Part shown: one piece after another, positions 19,169 to 30,000 of the stretch
Numbering within the stretch: the stretch's first letter is position 1
Layout: the number at the start of each line of letters is the position of its first letter
NCBI GenBank assembly: GCA_947591215.1
Contig: CANQCZ010000014.1
Coordinates: 1-38,556, forward strand
Source: an uncultured Bacilli bacterium
GTDB taxonomy: Bacteria; Bacillota_I; Bacilli_A; RFN20; CAG-449
DNA: 38,556 nucleotides
Direction: 5' to 3'
The notes under the pieces: generated by a model
Database searches by the model: none
The model's input: only the letters and a program-made list of their open reading frames with translations
What the model was told of the DNA's origin: nothing
Position numbers and translations under genes: made by a program

Positions 19169-19284
19169 GCTCTCGCTTAGAGAGACAACACATTTCATGG
19201 ATTCAACCGCCGCGTCTAAAGAAAATATCTTTAGGGTTGTTGTTCGAAGTGAAAGAGGTAAATAACAAAAGGAGGAACTCAAAA
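19169..19284 (+). promoter_or_regulatory. Structured rpsB 5' leader
   Basis: Hairpin CTCTC-gctta-GAGAG (19170-19184); hairpin CTAAAGA-aaata-TCTTTAG (19216-19234), enclosed by alternative outer stems CAACC/GGTTG (19204-08/19235-39) or ACAACA/TGTTGT (19185-90/19238-43). Confidence 0.5.
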
Positions 19285-20421
19285 GTGAGTGAAGAACAAG
19301 AAGTCTTAGTCGAAGAAGAAGCCAAAGAAGAAGCGGCTTCCGACAACATCATGGAAACAGTCGTGCACAGTGAAGAAGATGCGATTGTTTCAACCAAAGC
19401 CCTGCTTGAAGCAGGTGTACATTTCGGTCATCAAACACGTAGATGGAATCCGAAGATGGGAAAATATATCTATGCTGATAAGAACGGAATTCACATTATC
19501 AATTTAGTCAAAAGCGCCCAAAAGATTCAAGAAGCATACTTGGCTTTAAAGAAAATTGTCCTTGATGGTGGAAAGGTGCTTTTTGTCGGCACTAAAAAAC
19601 AATGTCAAGAAATTATTCAAGAAGAAGCGTTACGTTCTGGATCATTCTATGTGGTAACTCGTTGGTTGGGTGGAACTCTTACCAACTTTAAAACTATTCA
19701 AAAGAGAATTAAATATCTCAATAAATTAGAAGCGATGGAAGAAGATGGGTCGTACGATGTTCTTCCTAAAAAAGAAGCGATTTTATTAAGAAAAGAAAAA
19801 GAAAAATTATTGAAGAATCTAGATGGCATTAAATCCATGAGAAAGATTCCGAATGCTTTATTTGTCGTTGATCCTCGCTTGGAACACAATGCGGTCAGCG
19901 AAGCTCGTAAATTGCGGATTCCGGTTTTCGGTATTGTCGATACTAACTGTGATCCGGATTTGGTCGATTACGTTATACCTTCGAATGATGATGCGGTTCG
20001 CGCCGTAAGACTTATCGTCGGTTTAATGGCGGATGCGGTCGTTGAAGCTAAAGGTGGTCAAACCATCGTTGCTTACAATGTCAATCCTGAAGATGAAGTT
20101 TCGATGGAAGTCGCTCTTGAACAAGCCGATCGTGCCGAAGAATTAAAACAAATTCGTCAAAAAGCGCGTGAAGATGCTCAACAAGGTAAGAAAAAACCAT
20201 CTCGTAAACCATTTAAAAAACCGGTTGAAAAAGCTCCAAAAGTTCAAGAAGAAAAACCAGCTGAAGAAGTAAAAGAAGAAGTTAAACCGGAAGAACCAGT
20301 TCAAGAAGAGGTTAAAGTTAAAAAGACCAGAAAAAAAACTACTAAAGAACCCGCTAAAGAAGCAGTGAAAGAAGAAAAAAAAGAAGAAGCGGCAGCGGAA
20401 GTAGTAGCAGATAAGGAGTAA
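19285..20421 (+). CDS. rpsB: Ribosomal protein uS2 with N- and C-terminal extensions
   Basis: [83 protein letters not shown] 19285 after SD aggagg, in frame with ORF 19153. Confidence 0.95.
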   Translation: MSEEQEVLVEEEAKEEAASDNIMETVVHSEEDAIVSTKALLEAGVHFGHQTRRWNPKMGKYIYADKNGIHIINLVKSAQKIQEAYLALKKIVLDGGKVLFVGTKKQCQEIIQEEALRSGSFYVVTRWLGGTLTNFKTIQKRIKYLNKLEAMEEDGSYDVLPKKEAILLRKEKEKLLKNLDGIKSMRKIPNALFVVDPRLEHNAVSEARKLRIPVFGIVDTNCDPDLVDYVIPSNDDAVRAVRLIVGLMADAVVEAKGGQTIVAYNVNPEDEVSMEVALEQADRAEELKQIRQKAREDAQQGKKKPSRKPFKKPVEKAPKVQEEKPAEEVKEEVKPEEPVQEEVKVKKTRKKTTKEPAKEAVKEEKKEEAAAEVVADKE

Positions 20422-20424
20422 ACT

Positions 20425-21297
20425 ATGGCCAGCAATATCATCGAATTGATTAAAGTTTTACGTGATCGCACTGGGGCTGGAATGCTTGATTGCAAAAAAG
20501 CCTTATTGGAAACCGATTGCGATGTTGAAAAAGCTTGCGAATGGCTTCGTGAAAAAGGTATTGCCAAAGCGGCCAAAAAGGCTTCTCGTATTGCTGCCGA
20601 AGGTTTGACTTATGTTGTCGCCAAAGGCGACGAAGCCGTCATTCTTGAAATTAACAGTGAAACAGATTTTGTTGCCAAAAGCGATGATTTCAAAAAGTTG
20701 GTGGTAGATGTAGCTGACTTGGTTTTAGAAAAGAAACCGGGCTGTATCAATTGTGCCAAAGATTTAACGGCGGAACTTTTTACTAATGCCACCGTTAAAA
20801 TCGGTGAAAAACTTGATTTCAGAAGATTTGAAATCGTAACCAAAAAAGCTTCTGAGCATTTTGGTGCTTATATTCATATGGGCGGTAAAATTTCGGTACT
20901 GGCCCTTGTTTCTGGCGGTGACGATGAATTAGCCAAAGGCGTTGCGATGCATATCGCCGCTAACAATCCTTCATATGTGACAACCGAAGAGATTCCCGCT
21001 GAAGCGATTGAAAATGAAACAAAAATTCAATTAGAAGCCAGTAAATCCGATCCTAAACTTGCCGGTAAACCGCAAGAAGTCATCACTAAAATTATTCAAG
21101 GAAAAGTTAACAAATATTTTGCCGAATCGGTTTTAGTTGAACAAGACTATTTGCTTGATGCGGGAAATAAAGTTGGTAATTTCTTGAAGAGTCACAACGT
21201 TCAAGTTGTAAAATTTGTACGTTATGCAGTCGGTGAAGGAATCGCTAAACGCGAAGAAAACTTTGCAGAAGAAGTTGCAAAACAAATGAATAACTGA
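20425..21297 (+). CDS. tsf: Elongation factor Ts
   Basis: IKVLRDRTGAGMLDCKKALLETDCDVEKACEWLREKGIAKAAKKASRIAAEG; EINSETDFVAKSDDF. Confidence 0.97.
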   Translation: MASNIIELIKVLRDRTGAGMLDCKKALLETDCDVEKACEWLREKGIAKAAKKASRIAAEGLTYVVAKGDEAVILEINSETDFVAKSDDFKKLVVDVADLVLEKKPGCINCAKDLTAELFTNATVKIGEKLDFRRFEIVTKKASEHFGAYIHMGGKISVLALVSGGDDELAKGVAMHIAANNPSYVTTEEIPAEAIENETKIQLEASKSDPKLAGKPQEVITKIIQGKVNKYFAESVLVEQDYLLDAGNKVGNFLKSHNVQVVKFVRYAVGEGIAKREENFAEEVAKQMNN

Positions 21298-21327
21298 CAA
21301 AAGGCACTCTTTTAAGAGTGCTTTTTA
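21298..21327 (+). terminator. Intrinsic terminator/attenuator between tsf and pyrH
   Basis: GCACTCT-tttaa-GAGTGC style hairpin (21304-21321) followed by TTTTT. Confidence 0.7.
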
Positions 21328-21350
21328 TAAGCGAGAAGGGAGCAATATAA

Positions 21351-22076
21351 ATGGCAAATAAATATCATCGCGTTTTAGTCAAACTCAGTGGGGAAGCTTT
21401 GGCTGATCATGCCAATAACGGTATATTGGAAGCAAAGCGTCTAAAAGAAGTGGCCACGGCAATTAAACTTATGGTTAATCGTGGCGTCGATGTTTGCGTT
21501 GTGGTTGGAGCCGGAAATATTTGGCGCGGTAAACTTGCAGATTCAATCGGAGTTGAACGAACTACCGCCGATCATATGGGAATGCTAGGTACGATTATTA
21601 ACGCGTTAGCGTTACAATCATCTTTGGAAAATATCGGGGTTCAATCGCGAGTGATGACTTCGTTTGAAATAAAGGAAGTCGCTGAACCATACATTAGAAG
21701 AAGGGCGATTCGCCATCTTGAAAAAAATCGTGTGGTAATCTTTGGCGGTGGAACCGGGATTCCGTACTTTACTACCGATACGACCGCGGCGTTAAGAGCC
21801 AATGAAATGGAATGCGACGCGATTATGATGGCTAAAAATGGCGTTGACGGCGTTTATTCTGCCGATCCGAAAAGAAATCCCGATGCTGTTTTCTTCCCTA
21901 AGCTTTCTTATAAAGAAATGTTAGGGAAAGATCTTGGCATCATGGATAACACCGCTTTATCGTTATGTATGAATACAAACATCGAACTTCGGGTTTTCAA
22001 TATGGATAAATTGGAAAATTTTGAAAAAATACTCGATGGCGAAGATATCGGAACAACTATTAAAAAGGAGATATAA
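21351..22076 (+). CDS. pyrH: UMP kinase
   Basis: HRVLVKLSGEALADHANNGI; VVVGAGNIWRGKLADSIGVERTTADHMGMLGTIINALALQ; GGTGIPYFTTDTTAALRA. Confidence 0.97.
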   Translation: MANKYHRVLVKLSGEALADHANNGILEAKRLKEVATAIKLMVNRGVDVCVVVGAGNIWRGKLADSIGVERTTADHMGMLGTIINALALQSSLENIGVQSRVMTSFEIKEVAEPYIRRRAIRHLEKNRVVIFGGGTGIPYFTTDTTAALRANEMECDAIMMAKNGVDGVYSADPKRNPDAVFFPKLSYKEMLGKDLGIMDNTALSLCMNTNIELRVFNMDKLENFEKILDGEDIGTTIKKEI

Positions 22077-22081
22077 ATATT

Positions 22082-22633
22082 ATGATAGAGGAAATTATTG
22101 TCGAAGAAACTCGTGAAAAAATGCAAAAAAGCATTGAGTCATTGAAAAACAATTTCAACACTTTAAGAACCGGTAGAGTCTCGCCGACTTTACTTGACCG
22201 CATCGAAATTGACTATTATGGATCGATGACACCGCTTAATCAAGTGGCGTCGATATCGGTGCCGGAACCACGGCAACTATTAATTAAGCCTTACGATCGC
22301 GAAACGTTAAAATTAATTCTCGGTGCGATTAATAGTTCCGATTTAGGCATTAATCCAATCAATGACGGAAATACTATACGTCTTGTGATTCCCGCTCTCA
22401 CCGAAGAAAGAAGAAAAGATTTAGCGAAGACTGCAAAAAGATATGCTGAAGATGCTAAAGTTGCGATTCGCAATATTCGAAGAGAGCAAAACGACGAATT
22501 AAAAAAAGATAAAGAACTTCCCGAAGATTTAAGAAAATCACTTGAAGATGAAGTTCAAAAAATCACCGACGAATTCGTCAAAAAAATCGATGCTGAATAC
22601 GCTGAAAAAGAAAAAGACATCATGACAATTTAA
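22082..22633 (+). CDS. frr: Ribosome recycling factor
   Basis: LKNNFNTLRTGRVSPTLLDRIEIDYYGSMTPLNQVASISVPEPRQLLIKPYDR; RRKDLAKTAKRYAEDAKVAIRNIRR. Confidence 0.97.
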   Translation: MIEEIIVEETREKMQKSIESLKNNFNTLRTGRVSPTLLDRIEIDYYGSMTPLNQVASISVPEPRQLLIKPYDRETLKLILGAINSSDLGINPINDGNTIRLVIPALTEERRKDLAKTAKRYAEDAKVAIRNIRREQNDELKKDKELPEDLRKSLEDEVQKITDEFVKKIDAEYAEKEKDIMTI

Positions 22634-22649
22634 TAAGTGATATTTATGG

Positions 22650-22731
22650 ATACTTCCATAGTAGATAAAAACAAATTGTAAAATATACAACAAATTCACG
22701 ATGCAAATTGTAAATCTACTTTGGAGGTATT
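22650..22731. repeat. Long imperfect inverted repeat with internal direct repeats
   Basis: TACTTCCATAGTAGA (22651-22665) vs TCTACTTTGGAGGTA (22715-22729): 13 WC pairs, 1 G-U, 1 mismatch. Interior carries CAAATTGTAAA twice (22672-22682, 22704-22714). Confidence 0.7.
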
Positions 22732-22770
22732 TTTATTTTGCTTAATAATGCAAATATTCCATCAGCGAAG

Positions 22771-22803
22771 ATTTGAAAATTTACTAATTGTTAATTTTCA
22801 AAT
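22771..22803. repeat. 11-bp perfect inverted repeat
   Basis: ATTTGAAAATT (22771-22781) / AATTTTCAAAT (22793-22803). Confidence 0.75.
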
Positions 22804-22926
22804 ATAAAACAAACTTTATATGTATTAAAAAGGTTGGCTTATAAATTTTCAGAAATTGCAAATTTATCATAAAAACCAAAAAAGTTGATAATAAAATCTA
22901 TTATTAATCACTTAATGTAAACGACA

Positions 22927-22955
22927 AAAATATAAAAATATTATTTTTATATTTT
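22927..22955. repeat. 13-bp perfect inverted repeat, 3-nt loop
   Basis: AAAATATAAAAAT-att-ATTTTTATATTTT. Confidence 0.8.
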
Positions 22956-22998
22956 AACTCCTTAATGTATAATTATAACAAAGAGGGGAGGGATCTTT

Positions 22999-23754
22999 AT
23001 GGCACTCTTCAAAAAAAATAAAGCAAATCAAAATATCGTTTATAAACCGATTAATCATATTGCTTTTATTATGGATGGTAATGGTCGCTGGGCTAAAAGG
23101 CGGGGATTACCACGCTCTATGGGGCATCGCGAAGGATGCAAAAGAATTAAAGAAACTGCATTTTTATGTGAAGAATTTAATATAAAAGTAATGTCTTTAT
23201 TTTGCTTTTCAACCGAAAATTGGAAAAGAGACCAAAAGGAGATTGACTATTTATTTAATTTGTTGGAAACCTTTTTTCGCGACGAGATTGATGAACTTAA
23301 CGAGCATCATGCGAAAGTAGTGACTTTAGGGGATTTGACAAGATTGCCGACGTCCGCTCAAGAAGCGATAAGACAAGCTAAAGAAATCACTAAAAACAAC
23401 GATGGCCTAATTTTAAATATTTGTCTCAATTATGGTGGCCAAGATGAAATTGTCAATGCCGCTATTGAGTTGGCGACAAAGGTGAAAAAAGGAACCCTCT
23501 CAATTTCAGATATCAATAAATCTACTTTTGAAAGTGCGATGGAATCACACGATTTACCACCAATTGATGTCCTTGTAAGGACTTCAGGTGAAATGCGCAT
23601 TTCTAACTTCATGCTATATGAAGCTGCTTATGCCGAATTTGTTTTTATCGATGACCACTGGCCGGATTTCAAAAGGCCGCAATTTTTAAAAGTCCTTGAA
23701 GAATATTCTAAACGCGATCGGCGATTTGGGGGAATAAAATATGAAAGTAAATAA
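22999..23754 (+). CDS. uppS: Isoprenyl (undecaprenyl) diphosphate synthase
   Basis: HIAFIMDGNGRWAKRRGLPRSMGHREGCKRI; FCFSTENWKRDQKEIDYLF; DVLVRTSGEMRISNFMLYEAAYAEFVFIDDHWPDF. Confidence 0.97.
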   Translation: MALFKKNKANQNIVYKPINHIAFIMDGNGRWAKRRGLPRSMGHREGCKRIKETAFLCEEFNIKVMSLFCFSTENWKRDQKEIDYLFNLLETFFRDEIDELNEHHAKVVTLGDLTRLPTSAQEAIRQAKEITKNNDGLILNICLNYGGQDEIVNAAIELATKVKKGTLSISDINKSTFESAMESHDLPPIDVLVRTSGEMRISNFMLYEAAYAEFVFIDDHWPDFKRPQFLKVLEEYSKRDRRFGGIKYESK

Positions 23755-24697
23755 AATTACCGAAGATACTAAAAAATCTTTTTCAGTCAGGATAACTACG
23801 GCACTCGCTTTATTGTTGATAGGAGTTCCGGCAATTATCTTTGGTGATTGGTTCTTCTTTATCTTCGTGCTCGTAGCTGCAGTTTTAGCAATCATTGAAT
23901 TTTTGAATGCACCACGAAATCCTAAAATTAATATAATCGTAAAATCATTCTCAATGATAATGACTTTATCTTTCATTTATTGGATTTTTGTGAAAAATAC
24001 CGAAATTGCTTCAGTCAAAGATAATATGTTCCTGATGAATGATATGCGTGTTTCGACGATGGGTTTTGCGGTTCTTATCGGAGGACTTTTCTTATTATCG
24101 TTAATGTATGAAGATTTTGGTATAAATGAAGTCTGCTATGTTTCGACGATGTCATTATTAATCGGGGTAGGAATTCAATCGATTTACTTCTTGCGTTATT
24201 GTCCGGTTGCTTTAACACATTTTAACTACTCAAATCAATTTCTATCGTGTTTGTTATTTATTTACGTGGTCGGTGGCGCCCTTTTATGCGATGCGGGAGG
24301 CTATATTACCGGTATTCTTTTAGGAAAACATAAAATGAATCCACGTATTTCACCTAAAAAAACCTGGGAAGGATTTGTTGGTGGTATGTGTATATCGACA
24401 ATTTTAAGTTTTTCGTTTGCGCTAATATGCGATTCCTTGAATGCACCGATACTTAAAGGATATTTAGATATCGAACATTGGTATTGGGTTTTATTGGTGT
24501 CGGTGATTATCGCGGTGATTTCCGTGTTGGGCGATTTCATGTTTTCAGCGATAAAGCGCCATTTTAACATCAAAGATTTTGGAAATTTATTACCGGGACA
24601 TGGTGGTGTATTAGATCGTTTTGACTCAGTTATTGTCACTTGCTTAGCAGTAACTTTAGTGCTCTTGACGATCATTAACTTTCCGTTTATATCATAA
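23741..24697 (+). CDS. cdsA: Phosphatidate cytidylyltransferase
   Basis: CDAGGYITGILLGKHKMNPRISPKKTWEGFVGG; SVLGDFMFSAIKRHFNIKDFGNLLPGHGGVLDRFDS. Confidence 0.96.
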   Translation: MKVNKITEDTKKSFSVRITTALALLLIGVPAIIFGDWFFFIFVLVAAVLAIIEFLNAPRNPKINIIVKSFSMIMTLSFIYWIFVKNTEIASVKDNMFLMNDMRVSTMGFAVLIGGLFLLSLMYEDFGINEVCYVSTMSLLIGVGIQSIYFLRYCPVALTHFNYSNQFLSCLLFIYVVGGALLCDAGGYITGILLGKHKMNPRISPKKTWEGFVGGMCISTILSFSFALICDSLNAPILKGYLDIEHWYWVLLVSVIIAVISVLGDFMFSAIKRHFNIKDFGNLLPGHGGVLDRFDSVIVTCLAVTLVLLTIINFPFIS

Positions 24698-25854
24698 TGA
24701 AAAAGATCGTTTTATTAGGGGCGACCGGAAGCGTCGGTCGTTCAACCATTTCTCTTATCGATGATAATAAGCAAGATTTTGAACTGATTGGTGTCTGTTG
24801 TCAAAAAAACATCGATGCAATGAGAAAATTAATAAGTTCCCATCCAAGTATTCGTTTTTGTTACATCGAAAACCAAGAAGGAACAAATATATTAAAAAAA
24901 GAATTTCCTTCGGTGGTTTTTTATAATCAAGAAGAGGGTATATTAAAATTGATAGAGGATTCCTCGTGTGATCTTTTAGTCAATGCTTTAGTTGGATTTG
25001 CAGGACTTGTTCCTACAGTTAAGGCTCTCGAACTTAATTTGGATGTCGCTTTGGCAAACAAAGAAACCTTGGTGGTCGGTGGTGAATTGATCAATAAACT
25101 ATTGAAAGAGCACCCTTTAAGTCATCTATATCCCATCGATTCGGAACACGTGGCTTTAAGCAAATGCCTTAAAGCGAAAAAAGACACCGATGTTTTAAGA
25201 TTGATTTTAACGGCTTCGGGTGGTAGTTTTCGCGATTTATCGCGCGAGGAACTTCAAAACGTCACGGTTGAAGACGCCTTAAAGCATCCTTCGTGGTCCA
25301 TGGGCGATAAAATTACTATCGATTCGGCGACGATGATCAACAAAGGCTTTGAAATTATTGAAGCGCATTATCTTTTTGGAATTCCTGAAGAACGGATCGA
25401 CGTCTTGCTTCACGATGAATCGGTGATTCATTCGATGATCGAATGTAGCGATCATTCGTTTGTGGCTGATTTAGGAATCGCCGATATGCGGATACCGATC
25501 TCATATGCGATATATGGCGAAAGCTATCACCATAACGATCTTCCCTCGCTTGATTTAGAAAAGATGCAAACTTTGCATTTTAGAAAACTCGATAACAATA
25601 GGTATCCAGGTCTAGCTTTAGCGAGAAGAGCATTAAAAACCAAAGGAACCTTACCATGTGTCTTAAATGCCGCGAATGAAGCGTGCAACTTGGCATTTAG
25701 GACTAATAAATTGAAATTTAATCGTATTGAGGCGATCATTGAAAAAGTGATGGATTCCCATCGCATCATCGATAACCCGACCCTTGAAGATTTAGTTTAT
25801 GTCAACTCTTGGGCTTATCAAGAAGCGTGGCGCTTGATTGAGGAGGAAATGTAA
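24697..25854 (+). CDS. dxr: 1-deoxy-D-xylulose-5-phosphate reductoisomerase
   Basis: KIVLLGATGSVGRSTISLID; ALANKETLVVGGELI; PIDSEHVALSKCL; LTASGGSFRD; HPSWSMGDKITIDSATMINKGFEIIEAHYLF. Confidence 0.97.
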   Translation: MKKIVLLGATGSVGRSTISLIDDNKQDFELIGVCCQKNIDAMRKLISSHPSIRFCYIENQEGTNILKKEFPSVVFYNQEEGILKLIEDSSCDLLVNALVGFAGLVPTVKALELNLDVALANKETLVVGGELINKLLKEHPLSHLYPIDSEHVALSKCLKAKKDTDVLRLILTASGGSFRDLSREELQNVTVEDALKHPSWSMGDKITIDSATMINKGFEIIEAHYLFGIPEERIDVLLHDESVIHSMIECSDHSFVADLGIADMRIPISYAIYGESYHHNDLPSLDLEKMQTLHFRKLDNNRYPGLALARRALKTKGTLPCVLNAANEACNLAFRTNKLKFNRIEAIIEKVMDSHRIIDNPTLEDLVYVNSWAYQEAWRLIEEEM

Positions 25855-27002
25855 TGGATTTTCTTATTAACATCATCTTATTTATCATTAGCTTAGGATT
25901 ATTAGTGACGATTCATGAATTAGGTCATTTTTCAATGGCTAAATTATTCAAAGTGTATTGCCGGGAATTTTCGGTTGGTTTTGGCCCCTTGCTTTTAAAA
26001 AAGAAATGGGGCGAAACACAATATTCCTTAAGAGCGATTCCTTTAGGCGGATACGTTTCTATGGTGGGTGAAGGCGAAGATGAAAATCAAGATGAAGAAG
26101 ATGAAGAAATCAAAAATCTTCCTAAAGAACGTTCGTTATTGGGAATCGCCAAATGGAAAAGAGCCATTATCATGGTGGCCGGTGTCACTCTCAATATGGT
26201 CTTGGCCTTTTTGTTCTTTATCGGATATTTTGCCACTACGGAGCAAATCGACACATCGTATCGTTCCTTTAGAGTCTTAGAAAACGGAACGGCGTATAAT
26301 CAAGGCTTGCGTGAAGATGATGAAATTATTAAACTCGATTATTTAGGAACTATCGATGGCAAGACTGTCGAATATACTACCGACATCAATAATGGCAATG
26401 ATTTAATCCGAGCGATTAATCACTTATTGACGGACGATAGAGTTAATAAATCCGAATTTTATCCTCTTACGCAAAACGATAAAGTGCAGATGACTTTGCA
26501 CGTTAATAATAAAACACCGATTGTTTTGGATTTAAAAGTTGTCGGAGAAGGTGATTCTTTGACTTATAGTTTTGAAGGGACGGGAATCGGACTTCACTAT
26601 CGTGCTTTGAATTTCGGCGAAGTGCTTTCTTCCTCGTTTAAAGAGACCGGAGAATCATCAGTGATCATTGTTAAAGCTTTAGGGACGCTTTTCAGTAAAG
26701 AAGGATTTGAAAATTTAGGTGGTCCTATTGCGATATTTGAAGCAAGCAAAAACGCTTTTCAAGACGGATTTGGTTATTTTTTAAGATTATGGGGCGTTAT
26801 TTCGGTAAACTTAGCAGTGATGAATATTTTGCCTTTCCCGGGATTAGACGGATGGCATTTATTGGTGGTGGCATTTGAAGGTATCACCCGAAAAGAAATG
26901 CCGAGTAAAGTTAAAAATATCGCGGCCACGGTCGGCATGGTTTTGTTATTTGGATTGATGATAGTTGTTCTTTTCAAAGATATCATAAAGTACATAATAT
27001 AA
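25854..27002 (+). CDS. rseP: RseP/RasP-type site-2 protease
   Basis: LVTIHELGHFSMAKLFKVYCREFSVGFGPLL; AIPLGGYVSMVGEG; NLAVMNILPFPGLDGWHLL. Confidence 0.94.
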   Translation: MDFLINIILFIISLGLLVTIHELGHFSMAKLFKVYCREFSVGFGPLLLKKKWGETQYSLRAIPLGGYVSMVGEGEDENQDEEDEEIKNLPKERSLLGIAKWKRAIIMVAGVTLNMVLAFLFFIGYFATTEQIDTSYRSFRVLENGTAYNQGLREDDEIIKLDYLGTIDGKTVEYTTDINNGNDLIRAINHLLTDDRVNKSEFYPLTQNDKVQMTLHVNNKTPIVLDLKVVGEGDSLTYSFEGTGIGLHYRALNFGEVLSSSFKETGESSVIIVKALGTLFSKEGFENLGGPIAIFEASKNAFQDGFGYFLRLWGVISVNLAVMNILPFPGLDGWHLLVVAFEGITRKEMPSKVKNIAATVGMVLLFGLMIVVLFKDIIKYII

Positions 27003-27026
27003 TTTTTAAGTAGTGAGGATATAGCG

Positions 27027-30000
27027 GTGGATAAAGTATTTGAACGATTTTTAAAAAGCCTTCAAATTGAAGATATCACTCCCTATGAAGGAGTCGGTTT
27101 TTCATGTTCTTTTGATAAGAAAAATAATGTTTTAGAGGCAAAAATATATGTCAATCAAAAATTAAATTACCTTGATTATCAAAGAATCTTTAATGGCTTA
27201 AGTTTACCGACCTATAAAGTAGATCTTTCTTTTATTCATAGAAGTTTTTATACGGTTCAAGACGTATATGATTTATTGAAAGATAATTTTGTGTACAATA
27301 CGGGTTTAAGTGAAGCACAAATGCCATCTTTTAGCGGTGGTAAACAAAGCATCACTTTCATCTTTAACGGTTCGCTTCACTACAATTACTTCTCACCGGT
27401 TTTAGCGGAATGGGAAGAATTCTTGGATGATATCGATCTCGATTTTGAAATTAAGCACGAAGAACGAAGCGGCGATGGAGTTTTAAAGCAAAGATTTGAA
27501 GAGATGGAAAAGTTCTTGCCGGTAATTAAGGAAAAATTTCGTCAATTGGAAAGCCGTTATGGCTCGTATGATTCTTTTGATGGCGGACGTTATAAAGTGT
27601 TAGGTCCGTGTAAAGAAATCATGCTTAAAGACCTCAATGCCGATAGTGGCTATGTGTCTTTTGAAGGTAAGAATTTTTATGCGGAAGATAGAACCACCTT
27701 TAAGGGTAAAAAAATGCTTACGTTATATATCTATGACCGCACTGACTCAGCCGAAGTTTTGGTGTTTGAAAATAACCGAAACTTTACACCTGAAAAACTT
27801 GAATTAATTAAAAAAGCCGAACACTTGAGAATTAAAGCTAGAGTTTCATTGTCAGATTATAATCAACGGTTGCAGATCATCGCTCGTTCTATAGCGATCA
27901 TCGATGAACCATTTGAAAAAGAGATTCTAGATACCGCGAAAGAGAAAAGAGTCGAATTTCACGTACACACCAAAATGTCGGTTATGGATGGTGTAACTTC
28001 AATTACCGATTATATCGATCAAGCCGCCAAATGGGGACATAAAGCCATCGCCGTCACGGATCATGGAGTGGTTCAAGCTTTCCCAGAAGCCCAAAAAGCG
28101 GCGAAAGCAGCCGGAATTAAAATGATCTATGGTTCCGAACTTTACATGTATGATGAAAAACTCAGCTATATTATGAATCCTTCGGATATCGAACTAAATA
28201 AGGCTACGTATGTTTCTTTTGACTTAGAAACTTCGGGTTTATCGGCAAGATACGATAAAATCATCGAATTTGGCGCGGTCAAATATAAAGAAGGTTTAGT
28301 TGTCGATCGTCTCGACTTGTTAATTAATCCGGGCTTTGAAATCAGCGAAAAGACGACAGAAATCACTAATATTACACCGATGATGTTAAAAGGAAAACCG
28401 ACGATCGATAAAGTGATCAATGTGATCAGAGATTTTTGTAAAGATGCGATTCTCGTTTCCCATAATGCTAACTTCGATGTCGGTTTTATGAATCAAAATT
28501 TAGTCAACTTAGGTTATGAGGAATTAGATAATCCGGTTATCGATACTTTGCCTTTATCGCAATATCTTTTTGCAAAGAATAAATTCCACAATTTAGGAGC
28601 CACGGCAAGGCAATGCGAAGTCGAATATGATGAAGAATCGGCTCACCGTGCCGACTATGATGCGGAAGTTTTAACTTATGTGTGGATTGCGATGTTAGGA
28701 CGTCTTACAAAGGATAATCCGAAACTTCGCCATCGTGAATTAAATGATCTATATAATCCGGAAATGGCTAAAAATTTGCGCCCTAAGCACATCACTTGTT
28801 ATGCTCGCGATGCCCAAGGATTAAAAGATCTTTTCAAACTCATTTCGATGTCACACATTAAGTATTATGCCGGCGGTCCTAGAATTCCTAGAAGCGAAAT
28901 TGAAAAATATCGTGAGCATCTATTGATTGGCAGCGCTTGCTTTAATGGCGAAGTATTCGATACCGCTTCTACACGGAGCAAAAACATCGTCAAAGAGAAG
29001 ATGAAATTTTATGATTTTATCGAAGTGCAACCGATTGAAAATTATTCGTACTTAATTAATTCCGGGCAAATTGAAAGCGAAGAAAGAGTACAAACAATTT
29101 TAACTGATATTGTAGAAGCGGCAGATGAATTGGATAAAATGGTCATAGCAACCAGCGATTGTCATTATTTACATCCTTATCAAAAGATTTTCCGCGACGT
29201 CTATATTTCCGCGAAACCGGCTAAAAACTCTTCGCTTCATCCTTTGAATTTAATTAGGCGTGGAAAACAACATGTCGAAAACCCTTCACAACATTTTAGA
29301 CCGACGGATGAAATGTTAAGTGACTTTGCTTTTTTAGGTGAAGAGAAGGCTAAAGAGATCGTGGTCACTAACACGAATCTTCTTGCGGATTCTTTTGAAG
29401 AGATTTATCCAATTAAAGATAAACTTTATCCGCCACATATTGAAAACGTCAATGAAATGCTTCAAGACTTAGTTTATAAAAAGGCTTATGAAGTGTATGG
29501 TGATCCTTTACCTTCGATTGTCGCGGAACGCTTGGAAGCGGAGTTAAGCGGAATTATCGCTCACGGATATGCCGTCATTTATTATATTGCGCATAAAATT
29601 GTCCAAAAAGCCAATCAAGATGGTTTCTTAGTCGGGTCTCGTGGTTCAGTCGGTTCTTCGTTTGTGGCGACGATGGCTTCGATTACGGAAGTCAATGCGT
29701 TACCACCGCATTATTTATGTCCGAAATGTAAACATTCGGAATTTATCGACGATCCTAACATTAGAAGCGGTTATGATCTTCCGGAAAAAGAGTGTCCGCA
29801 TTGCCATATAGAAATGAAACGCGATGGACAAAATATTCCGTTTGCAACCTTCTTAGGTTTTAATGCCGAAAAGGTTCCGGATATCGATTTGAATTTTTCA
29901 AGTGAATATCAAGCGCAAGCACATGAGTTAACTAAGACTTTGTTAGGTGAGAAAAATGTTTATCGCGCCGGAACGATAGAAACGGTTGCCGAAAAAACGG

